Assembly (NCBI RefSeq): GCF_000145275.1
Contig: NC_014393.1
Coordinates: 4,898,001 to 4,962,000 of the forward strand
Origin: Clostridium cellulovorans 743B
Lineage (GTDB): Bacteria; Bacillota; Clostridia; Clostridiales; Clostridiaceae
Direction of reading: 5' to 3'
DNA: 64,000 nt
Each line of letters starts with the position of its first letter. Within the stretch, counting starts at the first letter, position 1. Positions 18,488 through 27,282 of the stretch are shown one piece after another. The notes below the pieces were generated by a model that did not search any database, had not been told where the DNA came from, and was given only the letters and a program-made list of their open reading frames with translations. Both the position numbers and the translations under genes were made by a program.

Positions 18488-20425
18488 TTATTTATTTTTA
18501 TTTGCCTTATTTTCTTCAATTTGAGCAGCTAATTCATTTAGATATACCCATCTTTCCATCTTTTCCTCAAGTTCTTGTTGCAAACTTTCCTTTTCTGCTA
18601 GAAGTTCTTGAAGCAATACATAATCCGTAGCTGCTTTTTCTACTCTTGCCTCTAAATCTTCTAATTTTTCTTCCAATCCAGCGATAACTGAATCAATCTC
18701 ATCAAATTCTCTTTGCTCTTTAAAGGAAAACTTCATTGGCTTTTTTTCTTGCTTTTGAAAATTTTTATCCACATCTAAGAAGTTTTTATCCCCATTACCT
18801 TTTGATTTATCCACTGCCTTTGGATTCTTTTCCTCACTACTTGTTTCTATTTCCACAGTTTCTTTGAAATCTGTATAGTTACCCACATACTTATCTATTT
18901 CACCTTGACCTCTAAAGAAGAATATTTTATTGGCAATTCTATCTAAGAAATATCTATCATGAGAAACAGCTATAACAGGTCCACTGAAATTATCAATATA
19001 ATCCTCTAATATAGTAAGAGTCTCTATGTCTAAATCATTAGTAGGTTCGTCTAGTAGCAGAACATTTGGGCTTTCCATAAGAACTCTTAAAAGATATAAC
19101 CTTCTTTTTTCTCCCCCAGAAAGTTTTGATATCGGTGTCCATTGAAGATGAGATGGAAACAAGAATTTCTCCAGCATTTGCGATGCTGTGACCTTTTCAC
19201 CATCAGCAGTGGTAATAAGTTCTGCACCCTCTCTTATATATTCAATAACTCTAAGTTCTTCATTCATACTATAATTTTCTTGAGAATATACTCCGATCCT
19301 CACTGTATCTCCAATAACAACTTCCCCACTATCTTTTTGAAGCTTACCACTAATTATATTTATAAGAGTAGACTTACCATTTCCATTAGCTCCTACTATT
19401 CCTATTCTGTCATCTCTTAAAAGTATATAGCTAAAATCCTCTATTACCTTTTTATCTTCAAAGGATTTATTAATATGTTCAAGTTCGATAATCTTCTTTC
19501 CAAGTCTACTACCTGTAACAGATATCTCAAGTTTTTCGTCCTGTGCCTTTCCTAATTCACCCTTTAAAGTTTCAAACCTGTCTATTCTAGCCTTTTGCTT
19601 TGTACTTCTAGCCTGTGCCCCTCTTCTGATCCAAGCAAGCTCTTTTCTAAAAAGATTCTCCTTCTTACTTTGAGTTGATGCTTCTAATTCTTTACGCTCA
19701 ATCTTTTTTTCTAAGAATACGCTATAGTTCCCTTCATATGAATATAAATTTCCACCATCGATTTCAATTATCCTATTAACAACTCTATCTAGGAAGTATC
19801 TATCATGAGTGATCATTAATAGAGCCCCTTTTCTTTTATTAAGAAATTGTTCAAGCCACGCAATGGTATCATTGTCTAGGTGATTAGTCGGCTCATCTAG
19901 TATAAGAAGTTCAGCTGGACTAATAAGCGCTGCTGCTAGAGCTATTCTTTTTCTTTGGCCTCCGGATAAATTCCCAACTTTTTGAGAAAAATCTGTTATT
20001 CCAAGCTTCGTTAATATGGTCTTTGCTTCACTCTCAAGGTTCCAAGCGTTGGCTGCATCCATATCCCTTGTAAGTCTCATAAGCTTTTCATCCGGTGTAT
20101 TTTTATCCTCTATTGCTTCTTCATATTCCCTTATAAGCTTCATCACAGGAGTATCACCTTTAAAAATCTGTTCGATTACCGTAGCATTCTCATCAAAAGC
20201 TGGATTTTGGGATAAGTACTCAATTCTAACTGCATTTGCTCTTATAATCTTTCCTGTATCCTCATTCTCTACTCCTGCGATAACCTTAAGCAAGGTACTT
20301 TTCCCTGTTCCATTTATACCTATTACACCAATTTTATCACCATCATTGATACCTAAATTTATATTATTAAAAAGCTGCTTTTCGCTATAGCTTTTCGATA
20401 TATTTTCTGCACTTAAAAAGTTCAT
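18488..20425 (-). CDS. ABC-F family ATPase, Uup/YfmR-like
   Basis: This is a soluble ribosome-associated ATPase of 645 residues with two fused ABC domains and no membrane segments. The first has GINGTGKST, LSGGQRKR and LLILDEPTNHLD. The second has GANGNGKST, LSGGEKRR and LLLDEPTNDLD. A charged linker follows near residue 540, and a C-terminal coiled coil of about 80 residues ends the protein, as in Uup-type members. The ABC-F group helps stalled ribosomes or confers resistance to ribosome-targeting antibiotics. The C-terminal coiled coil favours the housekeeping group, but that cannot be decided here. It heads a two-gene unit with lspA. Confidence 0.9.
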   Translation of the reverse strand: MNFLSAENISKSYSEKQLFNNINLGINDGDKIGVIGINGTGKSTLLKVIAGVENEDTGKIIRANAVRIEYLSQNPAFDENATVIEQIFKGDTPVMKLIREYEEAIEDKNTPDEKLMRLTRDMDAANAWNLESEAKTILTKLGITDFSQKVGNLSGGQRKRIALAAALISPAELLILDEPTNHLDNDTIAWLEQFLNKRKGALLMITHDRYFLDRVVNRIIEIDGGNLYSYEGNYSVFLEKKIERKELEASTQSKKENLFRKELAWIRRGAQARSTKQKARIDRFETLKGELGKAQDEKLEISVTGSRLGKKIIELEHINKSFEDKKVIEDFSYILLRDDRIGIVGANGNGKSTLINIISGKLQKDSGEVVIGDTVRIGVYSQENYSMNEELRVIEYIREGAELITTADGEKVTASQMLEKFLFPSHLQWTPISKLSGGEKRRLYLLRVLMESPNVLLLDEPTNDLDIETLTILEDYIDNFSGPVIAVSHDRYFLDRIANKIFFFRGQGEIDKYVGNYTDFKETVEIETSSEEKNPKAVDKSKGNGDKNFLDVDKNFQKQEKKPMKFSFKEQREFDEIDSVIAGLEEKLEDLEARVEKAATDYVLLQELLAEKESLQQELEEKMERWVYLNELAAQIEENKANKNK

Positions 20426-20624
20426 GATTTACCTCTCTTATAGACTCTATATTTTTTCAATGTGTCCAATATCTAATTTATATCATACAAGCTGATAATT
20501 AACAAGGAAATGAAGCTATTAAACTACTTTACTTACGTCCTGTTCGCTATTTTAGAATATTGATGTTAATATAAAACTTTGATACTATATCTATATGTTT
20601 ATGGTAAGCAGATGCTTTTTGTAA

Positions 20625-20635
20625 TAAGTAACTTA
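20625..20635. promoter_or_regulatory. Possible operator before the first LacI-family gene
   Basis: TAAGTAACTTA is an 11-bp palindrome. A wider GGTAAG (20603) and CTTACC (20632) pair surrounds the area. Both lie 55-90 bases before the lacI-type start. Autoregulation is a guess. Confidence 0.25.
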
Positions 20636-20689
20636 CCAAATATTTTCAAGTCAAAATAAATATTATGGTAATATAGGGAGGAAAATCAA

Positions 20690-21697
20690 TTGGCCACTAT
20701 AAAAGAAATAGCATCTCTTGCAGGGGTTTCTATGTCCACAGTCTCTAGAGTTTTAAACTTTGATGATACATTAAACGTTACTGATGTGACACGAGAGAAA
20801 ATATTAAGGATCGCATCTGAACTTGAGTATGTTCCATCGAAGTCAAAAAAAACCAAAAATAAATTTTCTAGAGATATTGGAATTGTTTACTGGTATAACT
20901 ACCAAGAAGAACTAGAAGACCCTTACTATTTATCAATAAGATTAGCTGCTGAGAAAAAAAGCAACGAAAATAACTTTAATTTAGTAAAGGTGACTGAAGA
21001 TACTCCGGTTGAAGATATTAGAAATCTTAGCGGAATAATTGCAATTGGACGATTTTACGACGATACTATAGAAAAGCTAGCAAGTTCTAATGAAAATATA
21101 GTATTCGTAGATTTTTCACCAAACGAAAATAGATTTGATTCCGTAATGGCCGATATAGGAAAAGCAACTTCTAAGATACTGAACTATCTATACGAGTTAG
21201 GTCATAGAAAAATAGGCTATATCGGTGGAAAAAAATTAGAGAGTATAGATTATAAAAATTTATTTATAGATGATAGAGATATTAAATATAAAGAATTTAT
21301 GGAAAGCAGAGGTATATATAATGTTAATTATATATATGAAACTGAACGCTTTACCTTTAAAATAGGCTATAAACTTATGACCGAAGCATTAAAATCAGAA
21401 GATAGACCTACAGCATTTTTTATTGGAAATGATACTATGGCAGTTGGGGCATATAAGGCAATCTCAGAGGCTGGCTTACATATACCAAAAGATATAAGTA
21501 TCGTAGGCTTTAATGACCTACCTAGTGCAAAATATATGGTACCCTCATTAACTACTATAAGAATTCCAAGTGAATATTTAGGCAACGCTGCTATTGATTT
21601 ATTATTAGAATCTATAAACGGCAGCAGAGAATATAATAAAAAAGTTATAATACCAACTGAATTTAAAATAAGAGAAAGCTGTACAGAAATAATATAG
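20690..21697 (+). CDS. LacI-family transcription regulator (CUT1 module B)
   Basis: This DNA-binding regulator has 335 residues. The N-terminal helix-turn-helix and hinge helix read ATIKEIASLAGVSMSTVSRVLNF, and the rest is the periplasmic-binding-like sugar sensor domain (IVYWYNYQEELEDPYYLS, FFIGNDTMAVGAYKA, GFNDLPSAKYM). The start is a TTG at 20690, placed eight bases after GGGAGG; no ATG is available nearby. It is closely related to the regulator at 34999-36003. It precedes the second sugar transporter operon and probably controls that operon in response to a galactoside or its breakdown product. Confidence 0.92.
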   Translation: MATIKEIASLAGVSMSTVSRVLNFDDTLNVTDVTREKILRIASELEYVPSKSKKTKNKFSRDIGIVYWYNYQEELEDPYYLSIRLAAEKKSNENNFNLVKVTEDTPVEDIRNLSGIIAIGRFYDDTIEKLASSNENIVFVDFSPNENRFDSVMADIGKATSKILNYLYELGHRKIGYIGGKKLESIDYKNLFIDDRDIKYKEFMESRGIYNVNYIYETERFTFKIGYKLMTEALKSEDRPTAFFIGNDTMAVGAYKAISEAGLHIPKDISIVGFNDLPSAKYMVPSLTTIRIPSEYLGNAAIDLLLESINGSREYNKKVIIPTEFKIRESCTEII

Positions 21698-21699
21698 CT

Positions 21700-21746
21700 T
21701 AAAAAGGTTTACTGAAATGTACCTACTTTTCAGTAAACCTTTTTTA
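21700..21746 (+). terminator. Terminator after the first LacI-family gene
   Basis: AAAAAAGGTTTACTG pairs with CAGTAAACCTTTTTT, making a 15-bp or longer stem that ends in a T run. It separates the regulator gene from the transporter operon. Confidence 0.8.
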
Positions 21747-22043
21747 ATTTTAACATTCTTCTCCACTTAGACATTATTCTTGCCTTAATAAAACTTACTC
21801 AATTCTTATAATAATCTTTACTATAATTATTCATTTTTAACTTCACTCCTGAATATACTGGCAACTTAAAACCAATCACAAAAAAGTACTAATATCTAAA
21901 AAAAGAACAAATTTATTTTTTTTCATTATAAAATTAGTACAAATTAAGATTAATATCATCATAACGTTTACTATGTTGAAAATGCTAAAATGTAAACAAA
22001 TACATCAGTAATATAAATTTAATCATTCGAGGAGGATTTGTTT
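21747..22043 (+). other. Promoter region of CUT1 module B
   Basis: These 297 AT-rich bases precede the binding-protein gene. GTTTAC (near 21966) and GTAAAC (near 21992) form an inverted pair. The GTTTACTA part resembles the TTTACTAAA motif seen before lacZ. The -35/-10 elements are not clear. Confidence 0.3.
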
Positions 22044-23351
22044 ATGAATTTTAAAAAAATTATAGCTACTGCACTAACTGCTATGATGACATTCAGCTTA
22101 GTAGGTTGTGGATCATCAAGTAGTAGTAATACATCAGATAGTAAGACAAGCACTGATAAAACAGTTACTATTTGGGCTTGGGATGAAACATTCAATATTA
22201 AGGCATTAAATGAAGCTAAGGATATCTACCTAAAAGATAATCCAGACGTAAAATTCAACATTGTAACTATGGCACAAAATGATATCGTACAAAAATTAAA
22301 TACAAGTCTTTCATCTGGAACTTATGATGGACTTCCTAACATTGTTTTAATTGAAGATTACAAGGCTCCAGGTTATTTAAATGCTTATCCTGAGGACTTC
22401 AAAGATATAAGTGGCTCAATAGATGCAAGCAAATTCATGGATTACAAACTAGATATCATGAAAAATGGTGACAAACTATATGGTGTACCATTTGATAGTG
22501 GTGTAACAGCTTTATTCTATAGAACTGATTATATAGAACAAGCAGGCTATAAAAAAGAAGATATGAAAGATATGACTTGGGAAAAGTATATTGAAGTTGG
22601 TAAAGCTGTAAAAGCAAAGACTGGAAAAGATATGCTAACACTTGACCCTAATGACTTAGCTCAAATCAGAGTTATGATGCAAACAGCTGGTGAATGGTAC
22701 ATGGAGAAAGACGGAAAAACTGTAAACCTTGCAGATAACCAAGCATTAAAAGACTCTATAACAGTATACAAAAACTTACTTGATGCTGGAATAGTAAAAC
22801 AAGTTTCTGATTGGGATTCCTTCGTAGGTGCGTTCCAAAAAGGAGACGTTGCTACTGTACCAACTGGTTGTTGGATTGCATCATCAGTGCAAACAGCTAA
22901 AGATCAAAGTGGCAAATGGGCTGTAACTTCTATTCCAAGACTGGGAGCAAACTCTAAGTCTGTTAACGCTTCTAACCTTGGTGGTTCTAGTTGGTATGTA
23001 TTAGATAAAGTTACTGGTTCTGATTTAGCAACTGATTTCTTAGCAAAAACTTTTGCAGCAAGTAATGAATTAATGAATGACTTAGCAAAAGATATTAACT
23101 TAGTAAGTACATTAAAATCCTCAAGCACTGGTGAAAATTACTCTAAACCTTCTGAATTCTTTGGAGGTCAAGAAATATTTAAAGATTTCTCTACATGGAC
23201 AGCAAAAATTCCACCTGTAAACTATGGTCTTCACACATATGCTATCGAAAGCATTATGACAGAAGCAGTACAAGCGATCGTTGGTGGATCTGATATGGAT
23301 TCAACACTTAAAAATGCTCAAACACAAGCAGAAGCAGCAGTTAAAAACTAA
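22044..23351 (+). CDS. CUT1 ABC transporter sugar-binding lipoprotein (module B)
   Basis: This extracellular lipid-anchored family-1 solute-binding protein has 435 residues. The lipobox is LVGC, followed by a Ser/Asn tether and the mature start VTIWAWDETFNIKAL. Strong overall likeness to the protein at 5628 (for example YGVPFDSGVTALFYRTDY, WAVTSIPRLGA, EFFGGQEIFKDFS) shows the two arose by duplication. An in-frame TTG lies six bases upstream but directly abuts the GGAGG site, so the ATG at 22044 is preferred. Given lacZ and the gal genes nearby, the ligand is probably a galactose-containing oligosaccharide; this is inference. Confidence 0.92.
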   Translation: MNFKKIIATALTAMMTFSLVGCGSSSSSNTSDSKTSTDKTVTIWAWDETFNIKALNEAKDIYLKDNPDVKFNIVTMAQNDIVQKLNTSLSSGTYDGLPNIVLIEDYKAPGYLNAYPEDFKDISGSIDASKFMDYKLDIMKNGDKLYGVPFDSGVTALFYRTDYIEQAGYKKEDMKDMTWEKYIEVGKAVKAKTGKDMLTLDPNDLAQIRVMMQTAGEWYMEKDGKTVNLADNQALKDSITVYKNLLDAGIVKQVSDWDSFVGAFQKGDVATVPTGCWIASSVQTAKDQSGKWAVTSIPRLGANSKSVNASNLGGSSWYVLDKVTGSDLATDFLAKTFAASNELMNDLAKDINLVSTLKSSSTGENYSKPSEFFGGQEIFKDFSTWTAKIPPVNYGLHTYAIESIMTEAVQAIVGGSDMDSTLKNAQTQAEAAVKN

Positions 23352-23375
23352 CAATATCTAGAATAATAAAAATTA

Positions 23376-23421
23376 AAAACCATTTGCTGAATTACTACAT
23401 AGATATTTGGCAAATGGTTTT
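23376..23421 (+). terminator. Intercistronic hairpin in CUT1 module B
   Basis: AAAACCATTTGC pairs perfectly with GCAAATGGTTTT across a 22-base loop, directly before the ribosome site of the permease gene. Its position matches the hairpin in module A although the sequence is unrelated. It could stabilise the upstream message or limit permease expression. Confidence 0.6.
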
Positions 23422-23438
23422 ATAAGGAGATGAGGAAG

Positions 23439-24332
23439 ATGAGTCGCAAGAAGAATTTGGAAATGTCTAGTGGTGCCAATAGATGGGGATGGTTCTTTGT
23501 TTCTTTAAGTACAATTTTAATATCAATATTTGTTTTTTATCCGATGATACAAGCTCTTTTGACTTCCTTTCAATCAGGAAGTGGAAATAATTTAAAGTTT
23601 AATGGCATACAAAACTACCAAAGAATGCTTACAGATAGTACTTTTATTAAATCACTTACAAACACTCTTTTGTATTTAGTTTGCCAAGTTCCAATAATGA
23701 TCCTTTTAGCGCTTATCATTGCAGCTGTCCTTAATGATAAAAACTTAAAATTCAGTGGATTTTTTAGAACTGCAATTTTCCTACCATGTGTAACTTCCCT
23801 AGTAGCTTACTCAATGGTTATGAAAAGTATATTTGCAGCAGACGGCATAGTAAATAAGTTATTATTGAATCTTCATTTAATATCTGATCCAATTCAATGG
23901 GTTACAGATCCGCTATTTGCTAAAATCTTAATAATCGTTGCAATTACTTGGAGATGGACAGGATATAATATGATATTCTTCTTATCAGGCCTACAAAATA
24001 TTGATCCTTCGATTTATGAAGCAGCAGAAATTGATGGAGCTTCTACATTTAAGAAATTCACAAGCATGACAGTCCCATTATTAAAACCAATTATTCTATT
24101 TACTACAATAACATCGACGATCGGTACACTACAATTATTTGATGAAGTTCAAAACATTACTCAAGGTGGTCCAGCTAACGCTACTACTACTATTTCTCAG
24201 TATATATATAACTTAAGCTTTAAGTTCTCACCAAACTTTGGATATGCCGCAGCAGTTTCTTTTATCATTGTAATATTGATTATCATATTGTCATTAATCC
24301 AATTCAAAGTAGGAGGAGATAAAAATGACTAA
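23439..24332 (+). CDS. CUT1 sugar ABC transporter permease 1 (module B)
   Basis: This is a MalF-like inner-membrane permease of 297 residues with six predicted helices and the EAA loop EAAEIDGASTFKKFTSMTVP. It closely matches the permease at 7262 (FRTAIFLPCVTSLVAYS is identical in both). A nine-base-upstream ATG exists but touches the AAGGAG site, so the ATG at 23439 is the better start. The next permease gene overlaps its stop by eight bases, implying translational coupling. Confidence 0.93.
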   Translation: MSRKKNLEMSSGANRWGWFFVSLSTILISIFVFYPMIQALLTSFQSGSGNNLKFNGIQNYQRMLTDSTFIKSLTNTLLYLVCQVPIMILLALIIAAVLNDKNLKFSGFFRTAIFLPCVTSLVAYSMVMKSIFAADGIVNKLLLNLHLISDPIQWVTDPLFAKILIIVAITWRWTGYNMIFFLSGLQNIDPSIYEAAEIDGASTFKKFTSMTVPLLKPIILFTTITSTIGTLQLFDEVQNITQGGPANATTTISQYIYNLSFKFSPNFGYAAAVSFIIVILIIILSLIQFKVGGDKND

Positions 24333-25164
24333 AAAATTTAAAGTATCAGCAGCCTTTAAATATTTATTTTTAAGCTTACTAGCCTTTGTTTCATTATTCC
24401 CGTTTTTCTGGATTATAGTTGGTTCTACAAATGAATCTGTAGAAATTACAAGAGGTTCTCTGTTGCCCGGTAAAAACTTCTTTGTAAATTTAAACAACCT
24501 TCTAAGCTCAGACTTAGGATTTGCTAATTCACTTGTTAACTCAGCAAAAATAGCTGTTTTAACTACTATTTTTGCATTATTAATCTCTTCTTTAGCTGGT
24601 TATGGATTTGAAATATTCAAATCAAGAGCAAGAGAAAGATTATTTACAATTTTACTTTTATCTATGATGGTTCCTTTTGCAGCCTTAATGGTTCCACTTT
24701 TTAGATTATTTGCATTTATCAATTCCACACCGCTAAAATTTATGGGATTAAATACATTGATAGCTGTAATGGTACCTAGCTTTTCTACTGCATTTTTGAT
24801 ATTCTTTTTCAGACAAAATACAAAGTCCTTCCCAAAAGATATCTTAGAAGCAGCTAGAATTGATGGTTTAGGAGAATTAGAGATTTTCTTTAAAATATAT
24901 GTTCCAACTATGAAATCAACTTATTCAGCAGCAGCGATTATTACATTTATGAGTAGCTGGAATGCTTATATCTGGCCATTAATTGCACTACAATCCCCTG
25001 AAAAAAGAACTGCAGTTTTAATTATTTCTACCTTAGGTTCAAGTTATAACCCAGACTATGGCATGATTATGACTGCTATTTTAATAGCTACTTTACCAAC
25101 TGCATTAATATTCTTTATAATGCAAAAACAATTTGTTCAAGGTATGCTTGGATCAGTAAAATAG
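24325..25164 (+). CDS. CUT1 sugar ABC transporter permease 2 (module B)
   Basis: This is the MalG-like partner permease of 279 residues. It opens with a first helix followed by LFPFFWIIVGSTN and has the EAA loop EAARIDGLGELEIFFKIYVP. It pairs with the permease encoded immediately upstream; the genes overlap as ATGACTAA. A ribosome site, GTAGGAGG, lies within the upstream gene. As in module A, there is no dedicated ATPase gene, so a shared MsmX-like ATPase elsewhere is expected. Confidence 0.93.
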   Translation: MTKKFKVSAAFKYLFLSLLAFVSLFPFFWIIVGSTNESVEITRGSLLPGKNFFVNLNNLLSSDLGFANSLVNSAKIAVLTTIFALLISSLAGYGFEIFKSRARERLFTILLLSMMVPFAALMVPLFRLFAFINSTPLKFMGLNTLIAVMVPSFSTAFLIFFFRQNTKSFPKDILEAARIDGLGELEIFFKIYVPTMKSTYSAAAIITFMSSWNAYIWPLIALQSPEKRTAVLIISTLGSSYNPDYGMIMTAILIATLPTALIFFIMQKQFVQGMLGSVK

Positions 25165-25249
25165 TATTAGAAATATATTTTTTTAATAATTTAAGATTTC
25201 AATTAGAAAATCTGTGTAACAAAAGATAGATAATTCAAGTTACAGTTTG

Positions 25250-25315
25250 CATTCCCCTGTATGCAATAACTTCCCCCTAACATACCAATAGATAACCCCT
25301 AATATACCATAAAAA
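25250..25315. repeat. Short CCCCTAA direct repeats before the terminator
   Basis: CCCCTAACATACCA (25274) and CCCCTAATATACCA (25296) are near-identical and 22 bases apart. A further CCCCT starts the next hairpin at 25316. They lie in the convergent gap between permease and kinase genes. The function is unknown. Confidence 0.4.
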
Positions 25316-25367
25316 CCCCTTAGTATTTGATTACATGATTAGACACCAGTTATCAAATACTAAGGGG
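25316..25367. terminator. Bidirectional terminator between CUT1 module B and kinase gene
   Basis: CCCCTTAGTATTTGAT pairs perfectly over 16 bp with 25352-25367. An AAATTTTTAT stretch follows on the plus strand. It serves the permease operon and the convergent kinase gene. Confidence 0.8.
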
Positions 25368-25382
25368 AAATTTTTATATCTA

Positions 25383-27170
25383 TTATTCATCTATAAAATT
25401 TTTTTGGGCAGGTATTATTACCTTTACTGTAGTACCTCTATCTATTTCACTATTAATAGTGACACCATAGTTATCCCCATATAAAAGTTTTATCCTATCA
25501 TTAACATTGTGAATACCGATACTAGTAAAATGAGTATTTTTATTGGTAGATTTCTCAAGAATGTTTTCTAAATTTTCATCAGATATCCCTATACCATTAT
25601 CAATAATTTCGCAAATAAGATTTCCATCAATTTCATTTACAAATATATGAATATACCCTTTGCTTTTGTTAGGAAATCCATGAAAAAAAGAATTCTCAAT
25701 AAATGGTTGTAGAATTAATTTCGGAATAATATATTCTTCACACTGAGGCATTACAAAGAAATTAACAATGATATCATCACCGTAACGAATATGGTGTATT
25801 AACACATAATTTTTTATATTATTTATTTCCTCTAGTATTGTTATCATTTCATTTTTATTACTAATTGTATTTTGAAGGAGAGAAATGAACGCATCAATAG
25901 TATCGATAGACTTTTCTACATTTCCTTGCCACATTAGCCACTTAACAGATGATAAGGTATTATAAATGAAATGCGGATTAATCTGCATCTGCAAAGCATG
26001 TATTTCTGCTTTTCTCTTTTCCTTTTCTAGTTTTACTTGTTTCTGAACATAACTGTTTAATCCATCTAACATATAGTTAAAAGCAATAGATAATTCTCGG
26101 GTTTCATAACTTCCATCAACTGAAATATGGTTATTAAAATCACCATGAATAATATGAGGTATTTTCTCCACCAAAGCAGAAATAGATTTAGTAGACTTTT
26201 GTATAGTAAAAAAAGTAATAATAATAAAGATTAGTGAAATGCCTCCGCTAACTAAAATAATCTCTGAGGTATTATACATTTCACTCAAGAACATATTTTT
26301 ATTAATAGTACCAACCATATTAAAATTGTAAACAGGCAAATATTTGGATAATATAGTTATATCGTCAGAATTCATCTTAGTATTTATGTAACTTTTATTG
26401 TTACTTTGGATATCCTTTGAAATTTCATATAAATCTAAATTTTTCTTTCCTACTTGAGAAATTATATTAGAAGAAACAACAGTACCATCACTAGCTATTA
26501 TAGAGATGTTACTTCCAGCACCTACAAAATGTGCATAATAATTTTTTAAAACATCTTGAGTAATAAGTATATAAACAAATCCATACGGTTCTTTAGTTAT
26601 TTTATTAGTTAATACTTTCGTTGCCACAATTGTATTCTTATACCTTGTTAGACTTGTAAATCCATATTCAAGGTATTGATACAAAACAGTATTCTTATTA
26701 TTTAATGCATTCTTTGATATATCATACTCTAAAATATCTTCTACCTCAGAAGTAATTCGGTCATTATTTACTACATGAGTTCTACCATTAACCCCTACAA
26801 TCACTACGGTAAAATCATTAAAATCGTTAGCTGGTACTGTTTCCATCAGATGCTTTTTCATTTTATAAATAGTGTTATATGTGAATTTATTATCAGGTCC
26901 TGTATATGTCAAATAGTTTTCAAAATCAGGACTAATACTGATCACATTCATAATGTTTAAGGTCTTGTCATTTAATCTTGCAAAACTTTCACTAATTTGA
27001 GTTAATACCTTATAGTTTGATCTACTAAAAGTATCTACAAGTACATCTTTAGATATTTTAATAGTAAGTGCAGTTGTACAAATAGACACCAACGCAACAC
27101 TAACAAAGACAATAGATGCAATTTTAAAAAATAGACTAGTAAAATAAAAACGTTTAAATAAATTCGACAT
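25383..27170 (-). CDS. YesM-type sensor histidine kinase (module B)
   Basis: This membrane sensor kinase has 595 residues. A first helix near residues 12-32, an extracellular sensor domain of about 265 residues and a second helix near 300-325 precede a HAMP segment (ALVEKIPHIIHGDFNNHI), the His-kinase core with INPHFIYNTLSSVKW, and the HATPase domain with PFIENSFFHGF and IIDNGIGISDEN. It is encoded 112 bases after the regulator gene in the same orientation, so the two form a two-component unit. It probably senses the sugar handled by the neighbouring transporter. Confidence 0.92.
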   Translation of the reverse strand: MSNLFKRFYFTSLFFKIASIVFVSVALVSICTTALTIKISKDVLVDTFSRSNYKVLTQISESFARLNDKTLNIMNVISISPDFENYLTYTGPDNKFTYNTIYKMKKHLMETVPANDFNDFTVVIVGVNGRTHVVNNDRITSEVEDILEYDISKNALNNKNTVLYQYLEYGFTSLTRYKNTIVATKVLTNKITKEPYGFVYILITQDVLKNYYAHFVGAGSNISIIASDGTVVSSNIISQVGKKNLDLYEISKDIQSNNKSYINTKMNSDDITILSKYLPVYNFNMVGTINKNMFLSEMYNTSEIILVSGGISLIFIIITFFTIQKSTKSISALVEKIPHIIHGDFNNHISVDGSYETRELSIAFNYMLDGLNSYVQKQVKLEKEKRKAEIHALQMQINPHFIYNTLSSVKWLMWQGNVEKSIDTIDAFISLLQNTISNKNEMITILEEINNIKNYVLIHHIRYGDDIIVNFFVMPQCEEYIIPKLILQPFIENSFFHGFPNKSKGYIHIFVNEIDGNLICEIIDNGIGISDENLENILEKSTNKNTHFTSIGIHNVNDRIKLLYGDNYGVTINSEIDRGTTVKVIIPAQKNFIDE

Positions 27171-27282
27171 AGTCTTCTTACCTTTCCATTTATATAAGGT
27201 TTTTTAATATATAGTGTTTAAATATCTAATTGAATTAGTCTAATTCCTAGTCATTCTTCTGTAAAAAGTTCCTTATAAAACT

